Positions 23,465-34,828 of a stretch of DNA of 64,000 bases are shown piece by piece (the stretch's first letter is position 1; the number at the start of each line of letters is the position of its first letter). A program made the translations under genes and the position numbers. Under the pieces are notes generated by a model. That model searched no databases, had not been told where the DNA came from, and was given only the letters and a program-made list of their open reading frames with translations. The stretch is from Theobroma cacao (taxonomy: Eukaryota > Streptophyta > Magnoliopsida > Malvales > Malvaceae): contig NC_030851.1 in NCBI RefSeq assembly GCF_000208745.1, forward strand, positions 5,060,524 through 5,124,523, read 5' to 3'.

Positions 23465-23571
23465 TTTTTTTTTTATAATTGAGGGAGAAGGGATTCGAAC
23501 CTTACTTTTTAGGTAAGGAGATTATGTATCAATCAATGAGACAAATGTTCGGGTGCATAATAAAAATAAAA
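23465..23571 (-). mobile_element. tRNA-derived SINE-like retroposon with target duplication
   Basis: On the minus strand: GAACATTTGTCTCATTGATT (A-box region), then a consensus B box GGTTCGAATCC (complement of 23491-23501), then CTTCTCCCTCAATTAT, then an A-rich tail (T-run at 23463-23474 on plus). The direct repeat TTGTTAATTT flanks it (23455-23464 and 23572-23581), as expected for retroposition. It is about 107 bp and has no tRNA fold, so it is not a tRNA gene. A decayed relative lies at 3180-3292. Confidence 0.6.
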
Positions 23572-23581
23572 TTGTTAATTT

Positions 23582-25579
23582 GATAAAATTTCAAAAATAT
23601 TTAACTTAATCACTTTTAATATAAAGACAAAAAGAAAAAGATAATCCCAATATTTCCATTTACTCTTTGGTTTTTTTTTAAAAGGGATTGATGTGAGATA
23701 TAGGAAGGTAATGAACTTTCCATGTATTTTCCGTGTGGTGGGAAATTTCGTATATATGCAGTAAATAAGATGGTGATGTAACGAAGAATGTAGCCAACAT
23801 TGGGAGCATTGATTCAAAACTAGTTGACCAACTGGCCAACACCATTGATTAACATTTAACATCTATATTTGACAACATACATATATCTAAAGCTAACCAT
23901 AAATACTGATTGCAACTTCTATGGCCATTTGAAATCGTCAGTGTCTCAGGGAGGCTGAATCTGGAGGAACAATAACTACACTGATTCATCAGTTTCATGT
24001 CGTTGTCCATTCTTAACAAGGCTGGCCGATTCTCTACAAAATGTTCAACTGTAAACCCAGTCTGGTTACAATTTTTTGTGGCTCCTATTTGTTCAGGGTC
24101 ACGTTGCATGGCCCCTAAACTACATTTAAGTTTGAGAGATTAGCTGAGTTTCTTTTCCTGGTCAGGTCCTGTTTTCCCATTGATCTGCACTCGACAATTT
24201 TATGAACTCTTTGATTTTAACTCATCGAGCAAGGAAGCAAGTTGTGGGGTTATCGGTTGAATATATGAATCAGATGTCCTTGTCGACATTGCCCAACCAG
24301 TTAGATTGATAAGAAGTTCATCCTTTCACTCGGAATTCACTAATTTATGATCTCTGATGGGTTGGAAGGCTTAAGGGCAGTTTGGGATGGTTGGTTTCCT
24401 TCTCGTGCATGCAATGGTTTTCCTCTGAAAATTTTGCTAAAAGTAATTACTGAAAGGATTTTTATATCAAATTTTTTGTTTGATTTCAGTTTTTTTTTAC
24501 CTCAGCAGCAACTGTCTTCTTACATATTTCTAATAATACTTCTACGAATTTTACTGCACTATACTAGAAGATTCAATCTTGAATATGTAGCTGTTACAAG
24601 GCTATTGTCTTGGCCAGGACGACTCCACTGTGATTTTACGTGCTAGTGTCTGATAAAATGGGGGTAAATATAACATTTTCTGGCTCCAGATTCCACTAGA
24701 AAGTTAAAACATGGGTTGCAGTGGTAGCTTAAAATCATACGAGACATAATTGTCAGAACTACGAGCAGATTCCCAAATCGAATGTTCATAGTAAGGAATA
24801 TACCTCACTTTCATTATAAAAACTTTACTATAACTTTTGGTTTTCTGGTAATCCCTTTAGAAATCTCAATGCAATTTAAATTTGGGCAAAACTGTCTCTC
24901 CTGTAGAACACATTCCCCCTGATTGAAGGTATATTCCCTCCCCACTCGTCTCTTGGGGGAAACCCGAAAGCTTTAACCACTATCCATTTGAAAGGAATTG
25001 TTAGGGTGAGCCCATAACGCCATAACAATTACTTGGCAATTCAATCTTGCAAACCTTTTCTCGGCCTGGTATCCCACCCCAATGAGAAAGCCCATGCGCC
25101 AAGAGGAGTCCAATAAAAGAAAAAAAAAGGGAAAGAAAAGACTTGCTTAGGATGATATGATATCTCAAACCCAATCCATGTAGCCCACTAATATGCAGCA
25201 TAGCAAGAGCCCAAAGGACAACTGGAGCAATCTGAATACATCCAATCTAAACCTAGCAAAGGGCTAATCTTTCTTCCTTCCTTCAAAATCTTTCTTAAAA
25301 ATGAGGGGAATGGCTTCATTAGACAGTTGGGGTGAAATGTGAAGGTTTGTATCTTTCTCCTGCAAGGAACTTAATTGCTCCTAGAACAGGATGATCAAAG
25401 ATTAATCAATGAAAAACAAGTATAATCGTTATCATCTCTAATATTCAACGGAAAATATATTACTAATAATTTTATTTCGATACATATGATCAAAATGTTA
25501 TATATTATCAAACAAAACCCATCACCAAAGGAGAAAGCATGTTTGAAAGAGGAGATGTTCTCTTTGTCATCCCATTGGA
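23582..25579. other. Spacer 3' of the nitrite reductase gene
   Basis: Mixed composition. The short frames here (23575-24109 minus, 24347-24646 plus, 25001-25201 minus) have no recognisable domains. The part nearest 25580 is likely nitrite reductase 3' flank. Confidence 0.45.
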
Positions 25580-25668
25580 TCAAAGTTGTCCAAAATAGTC
25601 CCCCACGTATCTTTTAAAATGCTCCATTTTCTTCTCGAAGGCTTGCTTAGAATCCTCAGGTCCTCCAA
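25580..25668 (-). other. Possible unannotated 3' exon downstream of nitrite reductase
   Basis: On the minus strand a strong polypyrimidine tract and CAG (acceptor, just before 25668) precede an 89-nt stretch. Entered with one leading base, it reads GGPEDSKQAFEKKMEHFKRY followed by VGDYFGQL and a stop at 25582-25580. The peptide has protein-like composition, unlike the low-complexity shadows nearby. The normal nitrite reductase stop at 25724-25726 lies before it, so in the main transcript it would be 3' UTR. A GTAAGA site inside exon 4 (at the VPCKN codons, near 25810) leaves exactly one base and could join in phase. Function unknown; it may be chance. Confidence 0.25.
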
Positions 25669-25723
25669 CTGGAAAAAAAAAAAAAAAGGAAAAATCTTGA
25701 AGCAATGAGCGAACTTGATTGTA

Positions 25724-28227
25724 TCAATCTTCCGCTTCTTCCCTCTCTCTTCGGACAGCTCCGAAGTGTTCCACCAATATGTCAGCAACTACAGGTACCA
25801 AGTTCTTACAAGGAACAGCCTTCTTATAAAGTTGTCCCAAATGCGAGTCACTACCAATTCTCCCTCCCAGGAACACATCTGCCCCTTCGCAAGGTTTCCC
25901 ATTCTCATCCCTTGCCATGCACCCCATGAAACCAATATCAGCAACTTGAACCTGTCCGCAGGAATTAGGGCAGCCCGTCCAGTGCATCCTTACCGGCTGG
26001 GCCACTGACACTAACCTTTCCACCTCCTCAGTCACCTTCAAGGCTCTAGCCTTTGTCTCAATAATGGCTTGTCCACAGAATTGGTTGCCAGTGCAAGCCA
26101 CTAATCCTTTCATGAGAATACTTGGTTCCGGTGAAAACCTGTCTTTCAATAGAGGCTCGTTAAGCAAGGCTTCTAATTTCCAGTTCTCAACGTTTGGAAT
26201 TATGATGTTTTGCTCCACTGTAAGCCTGAGTTCGCCTGAGCCATATGTGTCGGCTAACCGAGCTAATTCATCCATGTCATCTGCTTGGACTCGACCAACT
26301 GGAATGTGAAAACCAACATAGCTAAAGCCTTCTTGTTTCTGTGGATGGACACCAAGATAGTCTCTCCTTTCCCATTGCTTTTGAACTAGATCTTCAGAAG
26401 ATGCTCTTTCTAACTCTTTTTGAGGCATTCTCTTGGCTATCTCTGATCTGAATACTTCAAGGCCCTGCATTTTAACAAATTTTTTCAACTGATCAGGAAA
26501 CAATTGAATACAAAAAAAAGGGGAAATAATGCAACCTCAAGGGTCTAACATAATAGTAATTGTGAAAGAAGTGTTGCTTACTAGTTCATCAATCAACCAC
26601 ATCATTCTCGTCCTTTGTCTGTTACCTCTACTGCCAAGATCCCTATAGGCTTCTAACACAGCTTTACACACTGGGATCACATCATCGGTCGAAACCCAAG
26701 CATCAAGAGGAATGGCCTCTTCGCATCGCTTGGGACTGAAGAACCCACCTACCAGCAAATTGAACCCAAAACGTCCATCTTTTGTGGCAGGCATGTAAGC
26801 AAGATCATTGATGTGGGGATGTTCATAAAGATCATGAGACCCCACAACACAGACATTCCACTTCCTTGGCCTGTTCAAACAAATAATGTCCAAAATCAGC
26901 CTCAATATCTCCCTCAACAAATGACAGAAACATGGTTTCCAGAAATCAGGGCAGTGTTAAGAAACTTACAAGTTAGTGATGGTTGGATTGCCACGGGAAT
27001 TGGCGGTAATGAATTGGGATAGCAAGTTGGTGTAAGGACGGGTATCGACAATCTCTTCTGGGTCAATGCCAGCGAGAGGATTGCCAACAGGGTTTCTGAC
27101 ATTGTCCATGCCACTCTGCAGACTAGTCAAGCCTATTTCTTCAAGACCCTTGAGAATTCGTGGCACATCAGACAGCACCACTCCCCGAATTTGCCAGTTT
27201 TGCCTGGTTGTCACGTCAGCGCACCCATCCTTTCCATATTTCCTTATCACACTAGCTAGATATCGTGTTTGAGCACTTGTTGTTACACCATTTGGTAGCT
27301 TCAGTCTCATCATGAATCTACCATCTGCCACCAATAATATGAGGAAACTATAAGAAGATTAAATTTAGTTAATTGTGCTCATTATAATCATGCAATTCCC
27401 CAATACCCCGTTTAACATTTACTTGAAATCTCATAATACATCAAGGAAGAAGAGGAATTTGTAAGATTGGTAAGCAAATCAATGTATACTCTTTTTAGAG
27501 GTGAAAAGACAGAGAGATGGACAAAACAGAGAAATATATATCTTTTTCTTAAAAAAAAAAAATCAACTCAAAGAGAACAATAGAGGGTCTTTTTGAAAAT
27601 TCCATTTCCCTGGTTTCTTATAACAGTTAAAAATCAGCTTTTCCTCCCCTGCAAGTTCCAAGGAGTCTAATTCATTGTTACTTTTATGAAACTCGGGATA
27701 AATGATAATCAGAAAGAGAAACATTTCCAATCTTATAAGGAACCAATCTCATTCAACCTCAAAAAAGAACATCTAAAAGATTCAGATTAAAAACCAAAAA
27801 CCAAATCAAGCAATAGAGAGAGAGAGAGAGAGAGAAAGCTTAAGTAGTAAAACTAACACTGATGCTTCCTCCTATGGAACAAACCAAGCCACTTAAGCCT
27901 GACATCAATGTCATCCTTTGTAGTCTTATCCTTATCAATCTCCTCCATTGACATCTTAGCAAGTCCTTCAATCCCTCCTTCCCTGAAAAGCTTCATGGGA
28001 TCTTTCCCGATCTTCACTTTCTCTTGAGGGTTAATACCTTCCCTAAACTTCTCTTTCAACACAAAATACCCATCTCTCTCTTCCACTCTTGGCTCCAACC
28101 TCCCTGCATCCACTTCCACCGATGCCGGTGCCGTCGTCGGAGCGGCAAGAACCCAGGTTTTAGGCCTGGAAGAGGAAGTAGACTGCAATGCTTGTGGTGC
28201 AAGGAAACGAACTGAAAAAGAAGACAT
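25724..28227 (-). CDS. NIR1: Ferredoxin-nitrite reductase, chloroplastic
   Basis: Reduces nitrite to ammonium with six electrons from ferredoxin, in plastids, as the second step of nitrate assimilation. Four CDS exons on the minus strand: 28227-27858, 27324-26970, 26870-26582 and 26464-25724 (TGA). All introns are GT-AG and the joined frame is 584 residues, the usual family length. The first ~25-30 residues are Ser/Ala/Pro-rich (MSSFSVRFLAPQALQSTSSS) and fit a transit peptide. Nitrite/sulfite reductase repeats are clear: GRFMMRLKLPNG, TRQNWQIRG, SGMDNVRNPVGNPLAG, LVGGFFSPKRCEEAIPLDAW. The 4Fe-4S/siroheme ligands are C462 and C468 (CTGNQFC) and C503 and C507 (CPNSC). ATG 28227 is the first in frame. 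No frame damage is seen. A possible extra 3' exon is listed separately. Confidence 0.97.
27815..27840. repeat. GA microsatellite in nitrite reductase intron 1
   Basis: AGAGAG run within the first intron (27325-27857). No sign that it affects splicing. Confidence 0.8.
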
Positions 28228-30588
28228 TTGAGATAGTTATTCGAAAAGTTGAAACTGAGATACAAAGTGTTTGGAACAGCAAGAATTCTGGCGGAGGAAG
28301 ACAAGAGTTTGGACATTTTTGTAGTGGAAAGATGGGGACCTTAGGAGAATAGCAGAGGGTTTTTTTTTTTTGGGGGGGGGGAATGGAGGGGACTTTTGGA
28401 TGGTGTGAAGGGCCAGTTTGTTTAGTACGACTATGGATGAAGGAGATGAGGGTTAGTTTGTCTTCTACTTTTATTACTAAATATTTACCTTCAACTGCTA
28501 TTCCTATTACCTTACCCCAACTTTCCACTTTCTAAATTTAGTTAATATGAGTTTCACGACATGTGGCATGTGATGACTAGGCTTTGTTCTTCCCATCTCC
28601 ATCTCCTTCTAATTAATTGTCACTTGAGGGATTGAAGATTGAGTTGCGGTTGTCTTCAGGACGAAGAAAGACAAGGAACTAAGGAGGCTAGTGCTCTATT
28701 TCTTTTTCTTTTATATATATGTATATATATATATCATTTGTTAGTATTTGACTAATTCTTTCTATATCAAACTAGTTGGGTCGTAGTGCATGTATTGGGA
28801 TGAGTTTTGGAATTGAATATTGGGTTAATAAATCTTTAACAAGTTTTGATTGGCTTTTGCTTCTTATTTGAACTGTGGACAACCGCACGGTTTACGCCAA
28901 TGGTGTTTTTTTTTGTGACGCTTATAATTACATAAAATCAAAACATAACACATGATTAGTTGATATGGAACATTTTTATTGAATTTTTTAATACTAAAAA
29001 GCATTTTTAATATTTGTATCATGTAATTTGATTTGCTTTGACCTTAGAATCAAGATGTAGACTAATTATTATCATTGAAATAATAAAATTACCCTACCTG
29101 AATTTTATAAATGCAAAAGTAACAATGATCTCACCATATTCAACAAGGCATAGCAAAACCCTTTATTTTTTCCTAACCCACAGATTCATGAGCATAGAAA
29201 CGGGGGAAAAAGGTTGCAATTTGTACTGGCAAATTGAGAGAGGGGTGACCCACTGAGTGGGAAGGGGCGGAGGGAAAGAGTAAGAATGAGCGTTTGAGAG
29301 GAGAAGAAACCTGAACCAGTTGTTGGTTCATAACCTTTAGAATGAGCCAAAAGGCACACTGCCTTGACTCGCCGCCACTAGTTAAAGATCAATCTTTGTG
29401 TTTTGGTCTCAATCGAAAATAAACATGTGGCCTTAAGTCAACAATCCTTCTTCCCTGGTTTTGCCGAATCCAACCGCACCTCATGTTTTGCCTTTGAACC
29501 TCTCCTCTCCCTTGCTTGCCATGATTTGTATTTTTTGTTGCTTTTCTTCTTTTTGGCCCAGATTTCTTTGTCACTCATTCAACGTTTTACATTAGTCTTT
29601 CTACGGTTCTGCATTTCTTCTTGTTTGTTGGTATCTTGGCCTAGTTGGCTCTAGGTTCATTTGTAATTAAGGTGGTAAAAGCTCCAAGGCTTTTCTTTTT
29701 TGAATAAACCATGTGGTCCTATAAGAGCTAAGGCAACATTGGAGATCCAGGGTCCAGAAAACTGAATATTACAGTACTATTTGTAAAGGGTTGGAAGCAT
29801 TTAAGCACCCATGAAGATAACTAGGATCATTCTTCGAAGATTCCACTCATTACTCCGATATAAAATTCTATTAAGTTTATCCTTATCTTCCATCCCGGGC
29901 TGGTTCATCCGGATTGTTTTCATCATTTCATGGCGCACTTCGCCACACAGAATGAGATAAGGATAAAGAGAGCCTCAGCCCATCGCTGAGACCTACCTGT
30001 CCCAATAAAATTTTCTGATTACAGGCCTAGTGAGGCTGGCCTTGCCTTGCCTTGCCCTGCCCCAATCCTTCAAAAGCTTCAGATAATCACTTACTCTGTA
30101 TACGTACGTATTCAACCAAACATCTGAATGCATATTCTGAAGTTAAGGAAAGATGCAAACGACAAAGCCAGATTTGTTCCATCATTAAGTATTCAAACTA
30201 GGTATTATTCTGCAAAATATTGTGCAGGAACAAGTACCATATACACAATGACCCTGTAACACACCTGAAGTAAAAATACTTTATCCAATAACATAAGCAT
30301 GCTTGGAAGAATTGTGAAGCTAAACTCAAAGGGTCAGATATCAGATGCATTCTGACGTGAGCTAACACTAATTGAGCCATTAGTAACTTTTAACCACGTT
30401 CTTCCCCATAAACCTAGCAGCTCATTGATGTAAAAAAAATCATGGGATTCTTACAAGAAGCATTTGATGAAAGTGAAAGCAATAACCCACATGAGGTTGC
30501 CTTGACCTCCCAGGAAATAATTTCAGCAAATAGTGCTGCAATTGGGAATCCATTCCGTGCTTAAAGTTGAGATAATGGAACCATCAAT
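28228..30588. promoter_or_regulatory. Upstream region of nitrite reductase / 3' flank of fucosyltransferase
   Basis: Spacer between the NiR start codon and the end of the fucosyltransferase gene; both genes are on the minus strand, so this holds the NiR promoter. A T-run next to a G-run (28361-28380) lies about 140 bp upstream of the ATG. Two I-box words (GATAAGG) lie in inverted orientation at 29876-29888 and 29955-29967. A CCTTG minisatellite-like run is at 30029-30058. I did not find a clear TATA box or a consensus nitrate-responsive element. The short frames here are not convincing. Confidence 0.45.
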
Positions 30589-33500
30589 CTAGACAAATAT
30601 GACTTCAAACTTAGCACAAGGGTTGTTTTCAATATAACTCCTAAGATCAGCATCCCCTTTGAACTTGAAGGTATATAAAGCCTGTCTCTGTGTCAACCCA
30701 ACAGGATATATTCTGTATACTTTTAGTTCATCCCCTCCTCTTATGCTTTCTGGTCTTTCATCCTTCCAAACAGGCACGTGTTTCAGATACTTGAACTTCA
30801 TAAGCACTGAAGCCTCCAAGGCTTCTAGAGTCAAATTGCCAGACCTGCTCATCAATGTGAAAAAATAAGGATTTTCTCCAGTTTCAAAATTGAAGAAATA
30901 TTTAAAATTTGCTTCCACTAAGTGGAGATAAAATTACCACCTGTAGCCACATTGGCAAATTAGCTTATGCTTAACTGCTTAAGACGCATGAGTCTTGACA
31001 AGACAGAAGAAATCAAAGATAAACTAGCCATACAACACTAGATGATTGTTATGTAAGGTTAAATGAAACACTAGATAATTTCAACTACTTCTCCATTGAT
31101 TGTTATGTTTAAAGAAAGTCTAATCAAGTCTGGATAAAATTAATCAATATCATTGTTCCGCAAGAATGTACTGATAGTTAAAAAGTACAGGGCCTACCTC
31201 AAGAAAATAGAATCCATCTCAAACCCCCCTCGCTCTCTTACATATAAATGATACACGGTTTCTGATCCTCTGGTACACTTGCAGGGGCGTTTCTTGAAGT
31301 CAGAGCTCTTTTCTTCTTTCTCCCGGATGTCTGTTGCCAAGTGAATGCACAGACGGCATGATGAATGAACCGCCGCCATATCCACAAGGGCCTTGAAAGA
31401 ATCAGATGGGCCTTCATACTTCCACCTAATCCATGGATATCTCATTGTCAACAAGACACCTCATGAAGAAACCAAAATATAACTACAACCATCATAGAAA
31501 CCTTGAAAGAAGGGGAGAGGGGTGGGCACAAAAACAGGGTTCTGGTAAATTGGTATATTCATTCCAAGGGTTGAGCCACACCTTAATGATTGATTGTATG
31601 CATCAGGGTTTTCTGCAAGGTACTTCATTCTTTTTGCAACTGACTGAACATCCTCCAATTCCTTAATATGTAAAATTGAACCAGGAGAAGGAGCAAAATC
31701 TTCAATATTTGGTGCACCAACCACCACAGGTACAGTTCCTACAAAATTCAACAGTTCCGTTAATCAATCAAATGATGAAACTGAAATCAAATGGCACCAA
31801 AACATTCAAATTCAAAATAAAAACACATATGAATGTCTTTCCAGCCTAGATGATAATTTTTCTGGATCCTGTTTCTCATATTGGCCAGAAATTAGTTATA
31901 CCACTTGTTTCCCATTTTTTGGCAAAACATTCTGCATTTATTCTAAAACCAGAATTAATTCCCTATGGAGACATTTAAGTACAATTTGTCACCCAGTTGA
32001 GTGGCAGAGACTAAAGTAGAATGGAGTTTTGAAACATCAATGAAAAGGAGCGACGATTGAAAATAAATATATTTGCCGTCTATCTCCTTTGTAATAACAT
32101 AATGTTACACGGGCCAGAGAAGTAATGTTCATACCTGCAACAAGAGACTGGAAAAATTTTTCAGTGACATAATCCTCCTCATTGGAGTTTTCAAAAGTCA
32201 AGCTAAACTTGTAGCGTTTCAGAGCTTCCACTTTGTCCACTGCAAAATTTACATCAAATATATCATAAACTACTCTACACAATGCACAAGCACATGCAAG
32301 GGGTGGCAAGCAATTAAATAGTAGCTGAAGTTTGTATACTAATCCACTCTTTAAACTTCTCATTTGAGCAAAACAACCTTCCCCAAACAGTCATTTGCTA
32401 AAATGACCTATGACTTTTGCGTAGCAATTGAATTAAAAAAAAGGGCTGGCATTGGTATCCAGACCAAACTCATATGTATAGATATATATACAGCACGTGT
32501 ACTATCTTTGAACATATATCCATACAAAATTAAAAAACACAATAGATGAAGAGGGCGAAGACAGATTCATGAAGAGTAACTGCAACGATTGAGGAGAAAT
32601 GCTACGTTGGATGGAGTTGTGTTACTAAATAGACAGATATCATTGGAAAAACTTTTAAAGATCTCTCACTATCTTTTGAGAAACCATAATCATTGTAAGA
32701 GTAGTGCACTGTAGAGTTTCAGGTTGAGTTGCCCAGGTAAGAAATATAAAGGGAAACCTCAGGCCCAGAGATCCGGTGAGCTCAGAAAGGTAGGGTAAGT
32801 TTTAAACTAGAAGAAAAGATAGACAGGATCGCTTATAGATTTTCTATAGGAAGACCACAAATTAAAAAATATAAAATTTAATAATTTGAAAATCACATCA
32901 AACTCCAATAGTTTAAACATCAGAATGCACGTCAATATATAATTAGTTTAAATATTAAAAAGCATCAAACAAGCTCACCTCTTCCATCATGATTTCTATG
33001 GCAACCACCATAAGAATCTATCTTGATATTAGCTTTTTCAAGCCCAACAAGAGCTTCCAAACGAAAGTTGCGGGCACCACAGTTAGAAATGAAAGCAGCT
33101 GCAAAAGCAGTCTCAGTCTTTGGCATCACTGGTGCCATGATATCATACTCAGCCCATGAAAAATATCCAACAGGAACATCTGATGAGAGGCTAGTTGTCA
33201 TTACAATATTATAACCCCTCCTAATTCAAAAGGAAAAAAAATGAAACTGTTAGTTTTAAAAAGAATCCCCCATAACTAAAATCCACTTTGGACCCTAGCT
33301 TAGTAGGACAGTGTCCAATGAAATAATTGGCACATGTCCAACAGTTTGAGGGAAACAGTCAAGTCCATTTATACCCATCATTCCACAAGAGAAGCCAGCT
33401 TAATTACCAAAAGAAACTAGTAGAATTACTGAATGAACTTTTTGCAGAAATCTCACAAACTGTTATTCTTTACATAAATATGTTAGAAGTATGTGTTAAA

Positions 33501-34828
33501 TATAGTGGAAAAGATTGGGACACACATCTAGCCATGTTCAAGAGCCTAGATTCTTGGAAACATGTCTATGTTGAAGCATCACACCAGTTGTGGTGTCCAT
33601 AGAGTCCCACAATATTTAGTGCAAAATTTGTGTCTGTTTCAAATGCAACTAAGTCATTATAGATTGTGCTTACCCACCCTCGTGCCTGAGCAATATTATT
33701 CTCTGAATAATATGAAGCTGATTCCATTGAGCGCAGCACACTAGCTACTCCACGTGGTTGAGGCAAACCAAAGGCAGCATCAATTTTCTTACTGGGATCA
33801 TACCCAAACTTACAACTCACAGCACAAGTTTTCCACTCCTATATACCATGAAGAGGAACTCAGAGATACAAAAGGATACACAATTAAACATACAACCCTT
33901 CTTTAGTAAACTCCCCAAAGCCAAGTAAGAAGTTCAACTTCTAAGCAACATCAATGCAGGAAATATGCAAAATGACAAGAACCTTTAAACTGAACTAGCA
34001 TCGCTATCATTTGAACTCTTAATGTAATAGATTAGCAACATCGAGGGAGAGGTCTAGGATGTATTTTCATATGTTGTCTGATTTCCAAGATAGCTCCTCT
34101 GGCCTTAAGAAATATGAAGATATGATCTTCAGTCAGAAAGCTAATACATAAACATTATGTTATTTATATTTCCTATATTGATTTCGTCAAATTGTGATAA
34201 AATAGGCAAATAAACACTTTACACTAACTTCACAATTTCACAAACAAATCAATCTAGAAAATTCACAATCCTATTAGCTAAAGGTTCAAAATCGCAACAG
34301 AATATCAGCATAAAATTCTATGCGCTGTCCTATCGAACAAACTTGCAAAGACCAAAAAACAGACCTTGATCGTACTATCATTTAACCCCCGCCCCCCCAC
34401 AAAAAAAGAAGAAGAAATAGTGAAGGAACCTGCTCAGCACCAGAAACCCAGATGGGATCCTTGCCAAAATCTCTTGAATAAACCACGGCATCTTCTCTCT
34501 CGAGCCACTCCTCACAGCTCTCTGTAACGGAGTTCTGGTCACCACCCAAAGCTTCAATCCCAATATTTTCAACGCTATAAACCTGTACTTCACCAGAAGG
34601 ATGAGATTTATAGAACATCTCAGGCCATGAATCGAAAAAGGCAGCGTTGTTTGCCATGTCAAGACGACAAAGAAACGCAACTTCAGCTATGACCACAAGG
34701 GCCACAACTAAAGGCATCAAGTTTGACCATTTTTTCTTGTTGGAAACAGATGCAGAAGGTGGCGACCCATCAGTTAAGGGCAACCCTTGTTGGGTTCGTG
34801 ATCCTCTTAGATTTGAAAGAATACCCAT
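30589..34828 (-). CDS. FUT11: Glycoprotein core alpha-1,3-fucosyltransferase (GT10), FucTA type
   Basis: Transfers fucose from GDP-fucose to the Asn-linked GlcNAc of N-glycans in the Golgi. Seven exons on minus: 34828-34430, 33838-33678, 33220-32979, 32239-32135, 31738-31582, 31425-31198 and 30844-30589 (TAG). Phases fit throughout, giving 515 residues against about 500 in Arabidopsis FucTA. The start is ATG 34828 ([10 protein letters not shown]); the preceding TTG is not used. One membrane anchor spans about residues 37-55 ([17 protein letters not shown]), giving a type II Golgi topology. GT10 motifs: [45 protein letters not shown]. The plant C-terminal Cys-rich block CRLCI...[14 protein letters not shown] follows. 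Exon 2 ends at a weak GTGGGT donor (see findings). FucTA versus FucTB is not certain from sequence alone. Confidence 0.95.

Noticed and set aside
23488..23503. tRNA gene suggested by GGTTCGAATCC on the minus strand
   Set aside because: No acceptor stem, anticodon arm or cloverleaf spacing; better explained as a SINE B box with tail and target duplication.
23849..24109. 86-codon minus frame near the satellite
   Set aside because: No recognisable domain, no supporting splice sites, no homologous partner seen.
29035..29060. Nitrate-responsive-element-like TGACCTT...AAG
   Set aside because: Spacing between half sites is about 6 rather than 10 bases and the second half is incomplete.
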